Positions 60,519-64,000 of a DNA stretch of 64,000 nt are shown one piece after another. The position numbers were made by a program, and so were the translations under genes. Numbering within the stretch: the stretch's first letter is position 1; each line of letters begins with the position of its first letter. A model generated the notes under the pieces. That model did no database searches and was not told the origin of the DNA. It saw only the letters and a list, made by a program, of their open reading frames with translations. Where the stretch lies: positions 2,248,811 through 2,312,810 of the forward strand of contig NZ_CP132359.1 in assembly GCF_030758975.1 (NCBI RefSeq), in the 5' to 3' direction. This stretch comes from Bosea beijingensis (GTDB taxonomy: Bacteria; Pseudomonadota; Alphaproteobacteria; Rhizobiales; Beijerinckiaceae).

Positions 60519-60533
60519 GAACATATAGAGAAC
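60519..60533 (-). promoter_or_regulatory. Predicted LexA (SOS) box
   Basis: GAAC-ATATAGA-GAAC on the plus strand reads GTTC-TCTATAT-GTTC on the minus strand, a perfect match to the alphaproteobacterial LexA consensus GTTC-N7-GTTC. It lies in the divergent gap upstream of the radical SAM gene, and 55 bp before the start of the rightward gene at 60588. Confidence 0.7.
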
Positions 60534-60587
60534 AAAAGGCAAGTGGCGGGATTGTGGCGTGCTGCGATGCGGCATAGGATTTCGCTC

Positions 60588-61073
60588 ATGCTCACAGCCG
60601 TGATCCGCAGCGATGGTTCCCAGCAGGCGCTTGCCGCGACGCTCGCCGTGCTGATTCCGGCAGTGGCGGAAGGCTTCCTCGGCCACGCCGTTCTCGCCGA
60701 CACGGTCGGCTCGCCCGAGACCGAGCGGGCGGCTGACGCGACGGGCGCCCGCTATCTCCGCACGAACCATGAGCAGGCCTGGCGGGATGCCGCCGCCCAT
60801 GCGCGAGGCGATCGGCTGGTCCTGTTCGAGGCCGGCGATGTGCCGCAGGCCCATTGGGTACAGGCGGTGGAGCGCCATTTGCTGGTCGCGGCTGGCAGGC
60901 CGGCGCTGATTCCGTCGCGCGGGGTCGCTGCGGCTCTGCGCGAGAGAATCGCGTTCTCCATCGGCGGTCGCGGGCTTGCGGCAGGGCTGGTCATGCCCAA
61001 GGCGATGGCGCTCGCCGGCCGTATCGAGCGGGCTCCGGTGCGGCTGCCGGTCTTGCGGGAGCGGGCGCGCTAG
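60588..61073 (+). CDS. Glycosyltransferase-like hypothetical protein
   Basis: A 161-residue protein, MLTAVIRSDGSQQALAATLA, then VLADTVGSPETERAADATGA, and RGDRLVLFEAGDVPQAHWVQA. The order (N-terminal strand, then an acidic turn after a long strand) resembles a truncated GT-A (family 2) glycosyltransferase core, but no DXD motif is clear. I am unsure of the family. ATG 60588 was chosen over one 15 codons upstream. The SOS box at 60519 could serve this gene too. Confidence 0.6.
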   Translation: MLTAVIRSDGSQQALAATLAVLIPAVAEGFLGHAVLADTVGSPETERAADATGARYLRTNHEQAWRDAAAHARGDRLVLFEAGDVPQAHWVQAVERHLLVAAGRPALIPSRGVAAALRERIAFSIGGRGLAAGLVMPKAMALAGRIERAPVRLPVLRERAR

Positions 61074-61223
61074 GCTGCTCCGGCAGGCTGCGATGCCGCG
61101 AATTCGCTATGCCGGCTACGCATGGCGGAGAGCATTTTGCCTGGGAACTTGTGCATTGCAGCATAAGTTTATATGTTGACGGTCGCCTGAAGCACCTCCC
61201 TCAGACATCGAAAGGAGAGACCC

Positions 61224-61349
61224 ATGCTGGAACGGCACGATTCCTGTTCTGCGCTCGAAGCGGAGCGCGATGAGGACAAGCGCGAGGAGCAGAAGGAGGA
61301 CGAGGATACGTTCTCGCCTCGCGTTCACCAGGAAGGATTCTGGAGCTGA
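61224..61349 (+). CDS. Small acidic protein (41 residues)
   Basis: A short ORF with a very strong ribosome-binding site (AAAGGAGAG) five bases before the ATG. It encodes MLERHDSCSALEAERDEDKR then EEQKEDEDTF and a C-terminal HQEGFWS. It is highly charged and acidic, with one Cys and no membrane segment. No family is recognised. The stop is followed within 20 bases by a terminator hairpin, which supports a real, independent small gene. Confidence 0.6.
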   Translation: MLERHDSCSALEAERDEDKREEQKEDEDTFSPRVHQEGFWS

Positions 61350-61367
61350 CGGCTCCATGAAAACAAC

Positions 61368-61394
61368 GCGGAGGGCTGGATGAAAGCCCTCCGC
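61368..61394 (+). terminator. Hairpin after the small acidic gene
   Basis: GCGGAGGGCT-GGATGAA-AGCCCTCCGC is a perfect 10-bp stem with a 7-base loop, starting 18 bases after the small gene stop. The T-run is poor on the plus strand. Confidence 0.55.
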
Positions 61395-61403
61395 GCCAAA
61401 TGC

Positions 61404-61442
61404 GAAAGCAGAACGGGCCCTGTTTGGGCCCGTTCTGCTTTC
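61404..61442. terminator. Strong bidirectional terminator
   Basis: GAAAGCAGAACGGGCCC-TGTTT-GGGCCCGTTCTGCTTTC is a perfect 17-bp stem with a 5-base loop, with A/T at both ends. It can stop transcription from the left (small acidic gene) and from the right (zinc peptidase). Confidence 0.85.
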
Positions 61443-61531
61443 GAGGCCTGGTCGGAACAGCCCCTGCCTCTGGCGGCTGCAATTTCGCTTCACGATGAAA
61501 GTCGACGCGGGCCTGGAAGGCGAATGCTGCG

Positions 61532-62419
61532 CTAGACCTGATTCCGGAACGTGTCGCAGCTCTGCATCGAGCCGGACTGGAAGCCCGTCGTGAACCATTT
61601 CGTGCGCTGCGCCGAGGAGCCGTGCGTGAAGGAATCCGGCACGACCGTGCCCTGTGCCGCCTTCTGCAGCTTGTCGTCGCCGATGGCGGAGGCAGTCCGC
61701 ATCGCCTGCTCGATATCGCCCTGGTCGAGCCGACCCATCGCCTGGATGTTGCGAGCCCAGACGCCGGCGAAGCAGTCCGCCTGCAATTCGATGCGCACCG
61801 AGATCGCGTTCGCGTCGCGCTCGGAGGAGCGCTCGCGGATCTGGTTCGCCTTGGGCAGGATGCCGAGCAGGTTCTGGATGTGGTGGCCGACCTCGTGGCC
61901 GATCACATAGGCATAGGCGAAATCGCCGCCGCCGCCGAGCTTGCGCTGCATCTCCTGGAAGAAGGAGGTGTCGAGATAGATCTTCTTGTCGACCGGGCAA
62001 TAGAACGGCCCCATCGCCGATTGCGCGGTGCCGCAGCCGGAGCGGTCGACGCCTGAGAACAGCACGAGCCGGGGCGGCTGGTAGCGGGTATTGGCCTGCT
62101 GCGGCAGAAGCTTCGACCAGATGTCCTCGTTCTGCGCCAGCACGGCCGAGACGAAGCGGCCCATCTGGTCTTCCGGCGGGCCGGAGGAGCGGCGCGTCTC
62201 CTGGGTCTGCTCGCGCCCGCCGATGCCGCCGATCAGTTCGGCTCCGCCGATGAGCAGGCGCGGATCGATGCCGAGCGCCCAGCCGAGCAGGCCGAGCACC
62301 ACCATCGTGCCGATGCCGACACCGCCTCGTCCGCCGGGCATGCCGGCGAAGCCGCCGCCACCGCCGCCTCCGCGCCTGTCCTCGAGGTTATCGGACTGGC
62401 GATAATCTTCCCATTGCAT
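61532..62419 (-). CDS. Neutral zinc metallopeptidase, YpfJ family
   Basis: A 295-residue membrane-anchored peptidase. After MQWEDYRQSDNLEDRRG and a Gly-rich stretch comes a helix (GTMVVLGLLGWALGI). The catalytic zinc motif is YVIGHEVGHHIQNLLG (H-E-x-x-H). The C-terminal part has SVRIELQADCFAGVWA and GSSAQRTKWFTTGFQ, typical of the family. ATG 62417-62419 with GGAGGAG upstream. Substrate is unknown. Confidence 0.92.
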   Translation of the reverse strand: MQWEDYRQSDNLEDRRGGGGGGGFAGMPGGRGGVGIGTMVVLGLLGWALGIDPRLLIGGAELIGGIGGREQTQETRRSSGPPEDQMGRFVSAVLAQNEDIWSKLLPQQANTRYQPPRLVLFSGVDRSGCGTAQSAMGPFYCPVDKKIYLDTSFFQEMQRKLGGGGDFAYAYVIGHEVGHHIQNLLGILPKANQIRERSSERDANAISVRIELQADCFAGVWARNIQAMGRLDQGDIEQAMRTASAIGDDKLQKAAQGTVVPDSFTHGSSAQRTKWFTTGFQSGSMQSCDTFRNQV

Positions 62420-62526
62420 GAAGGCGTCCTCGGCGAAGCTCCTCCGCAATCTCGCCGGGAGAGGCGGGGAACTCAAGTCGTCTTTGCAGGCTGCTCCTGA
62501 ACGCGGGGTGACTGCGGCGGTTCCCG

Positions 62527-63531
62527 TCAATGATAGCCGCTGTCGATCCTGACCTTGCCGCGGAAGGTCCAGTACACGAACGCGGTGTAGAACAGGATCG
62601 TCGGCAGCAGGAAGCTGACGCCGATCAGCACGAAGACATGCGAGCTCGGTGCCGCTGCCGTGTCCCAGATCGTCAGGTCGGGCGGCACCAGATAGGGGTA
62701 GTTCGAGATCGCGAGCCCGAGGAAGCACAGCACGAAGATCGCGATGGTGAGGGCGAAGGGCGTGAACTCATGTGCCCCGTGCAGCCGCTTCCAGGCGAGA
62801 TAGCCGCAGATGGCGGTCAGCACCGGCAGCGGCCAGAGCAGCATCAGGTTGAACGGCGTGAACCAGCGTTCGGCGATGCGCGGATGCGCATAGGGCGTCC
62901 AGAGCGAAACCAGCACGGCGAAGGCGAGCAGGCCCAGCAGAAGCGCCTTCGCCTGCCGGCGCGCCCGCTCGGCCACCGCCCCGTCCGTCTTGTAGACCAG
63001 CCAGGTCGCGCCGAGCGTGGCATAGCCGATGACGACGCCGATGCCGCACATCACCGTGAACGGGCTCAGCCAGTCGAAGGGGCCGCCGGCGAACTGCTTG
63101 TCGACGACCTTGATGCCCTGGAGAAGCCCGCCGAGGATCAGCCCTTGCGCGAAGGCGGCGAGCGTCGAGCCTGCCCAGAAGGCGAAGTCCCAGACCTTGT
63201 GATGGGGCTTGGCCACCCAGCGGAATTCGAAGGCGACGCCGCGGAAGATCAGCGCCAGCAGCATCAGGATCACCGGGATGTAGAAGGCCGGCATGATGAT
63301 CCCATAGGCATAAGGGAAGGCGACCCAGAGTCCGGCGCCGCCGAGCACCAGCCAGGTTTCGTTGCCGTCCCAGAACGGCGCGACCGAATTCATCATCTGG
63401 TCGCGCTCGCCTTCGTCCTTCGTCGTCGGGAACAGGATCGCGATGCCGAGGTCGAAGCCGTCGAGGATGACATAGAGCATCACGGCGGTGCCGATCACGC
63501 CGGCCCAGATCACGGGGAGATACCATTCCAT
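62527..63531 (-). CDS. cydB: Cytochrome bd ubiquinol oxidase subunit II
   Basis: The 334-residue membrane subunit of the high-affinity bd oxidase. It has the N-terminal YVILDGFDLGIAILFP, the FWDGNETWLVLGGAGLWVAFP segment near residue 55 and GVAFEFRW near 95. It follows cydA (11 bp gap) and both run leftward. No cydX-like small gene is seen after it. Confidence 0.96.
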   Translation of the reverse strand: MEWYLPVIWAGVIGTAVMLYVILDGFDLGIAILFPTTKDEGERDQMMNSVAPFWDGNETWLVLGGAGLWVAFPYAYGIIMPAFYIPVILMLLALIFRGVAFEFRWVAKPHHKVWDFAFWAGSTLAAFAQGLILGGLLQGIKVVDKQFAGGPFDWLSPFTVMCGIGVVIGYATLGATWLVYKTDGAVAERARRQAKALLLGLLAFAVLVSLWTPYAHPRIAERWFTPFNLMLLWPLPVLTAICGYLAWKRLHGAHEFTPFALTIAIFVLCFLGLAISNYPYLVPPDLTIWDTAAAPSSHVFVLIGVSFLLPTILFYTAFVYWTFRGKVRIDSGYH

Positions 63532-63542
63532 AACAGCTCTCC

Positions 63543-64000
63543 TCAGTTCGCCGGCTGGATCTTGTCGTCGCCGGGGTGGCCGTCGCCGAAGATCGCCGCG
63601 GCGGGGGCCTGCGCCGCCTTCAGCGTCCGCTTCGACGGCTGTTCGGGCGGGTCCTCATGGCTGATCTCGTCCGGCCCCTTGTCGATGAGGCGGTTGATCA
63701 GGAGGACGCCGGCGGTGAACACGACGCAGTAGACGAAGACGAACAGCCCCAGCGAGATCGCGACCTCGAGCGTCGTGATCGGCGAGACCGCATCCTTCGA
63801 GCGCAGGATGCCGGTGGCGAGCCAGGGCTGGCGGCCGACCTCGGTCACGAACCAGCCGGAGAGGATGGCGACGAAGCCGGCCGGCCAACTGTACTGGGCG
63901 AGCCACAGCCATCGGCGCGATTCGAACACGGTGCCGCGCTTCCACAGGAAGACGCCGGCCCAGCCGAACAGGATCATCAGCGTGCCGATGCCGACCATCA
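63543..64000 (-). CDS. cydA: Cytochrome bd ubiquinol oxidase subunit I, C-terminal part
   Basis: The last ~152 residues of CydA; the rest is beyond base 64000. Visible are helices (LMILFGWAGVFLWKRG, YSWPAGFVAILSGWFVTEVG) and the motif VGRQPWLATGILRSKDAVSP, typical for CydA. The final 45 residues are polar. It precedes cydB by 11 bp. The gene is complete only outside this window. Confidence 0.95.
   Translation of the reverse strand, partial: MVGIGTLMILFGWAGVFLWKRGTVFESRRWLWLAQYSWPAGFVAILSGWFVTEVGRQPWLATGILRSKDAVSPITTLEVAISLGLFVFVYCVVFTAGVLLINRLIDKGPDEISHEDPPEQPSKRTLKAAQAPAAAIFGDGHPGDDKIQPAN

Noticed and set aside
62420..62526. cydX-like microprotein after cydB
   Set aside because: No short open frame with start codon and hydrophobic helix is seen in this gap on either strand.

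Overview
The window is 64 kb of dense, strongly GC-rich bacterial chromosome. The gene content points to an alphaproteobacterium of the Hyphomicrobiales (Rhizobiales); a Bosea-like genus is my guess and cannot be proven from this window alone. Supporting signs are a CcrM-type methyltransferase, the oxidase cluster order ctaC-ctaD-ctaB-small protein-ctaG-ctaE, an F0 cluster with both b and b' subunits, a plant-type glutamate-cysteine ligase, many DUFs typical of alphaproteobacteria (DUF2093, DUF4170, DUF1127, DUF983, DUF937), and a GTTC-N7-GTTC SOS box.

Layout. 1-8 kb: purD (cut by the window edge), xseA, a secreted hydrolase, then a leftward envelope operon (bisphosphate nucleotidase, DUF4170, lysophospholipid acyltransferase, waaA, lpxK). 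8-15.4 kb: ubiA, rsmE, gshA, an orphan Flp pilin missed by simple ORF calling, and a LysR/DUF1127 divergent pair. 15.4-18.6 kb: a coupled MATE exporter and CPA2 antiporter. 18.8-21.2 kb: ispH-thrB-rnhA. 21.3-26 kb: acetyltransferases, a small lower-GC islet flanked by imperfect direct repeats, a peroxiredoxin, a DsbD-like protein and YqgE. 26-39.2 kb: one long leftward array running from the aa3 cytochrome oxidase genes through thrC and an M16 peptidase to a membrane GGDEF/EAL protein. 39.6-47 kb: an IalB/lipoprotein pair, then a tandem glycine riboswitch driving gcvT-gcvH-gcvPA-gcvPB, then an L,D-transpeptidase. 47-51 kb: a palindromic MITE-like element, a second secreted hydrolase and the F0 ATP synthase genes. 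51-59.3 kb: a genome-maintenance block (smc, a DsbA-like protein, a DciA-like protein, mutY, ccrM, rnhB). 59.3-64 kb: a radical SAM protein with a predicted LexA box, a 41-residue acidic microprotein, a zinc peptidase, and cydB with the end of cydA.

Most of the window is housekeeping. Points that stand out are: (1) an aa3 oxidase whose CoxA and CoxB together lack the usual ligands of the non-redox Mg/Mn site; (2) a perfect alphaproteobacterial SOS box in front of an SplB-like radical SAM gene; (3) a 145-bp palindromic element with 20-bp perfect terminal inverted repeats and a short relative 21 kb away; (4) the islet flanked by direct repeats; (5) the orphan Flp pilin; (6) the acidic microprotein; (7) a GGDTF/EAL protein predicted to be a phosphodiesterase; and (8) a terminator hairpin ending directly at a start codon. 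I found no rRNA, tRNA, CRISPR array, phage or intact insertion sequence.
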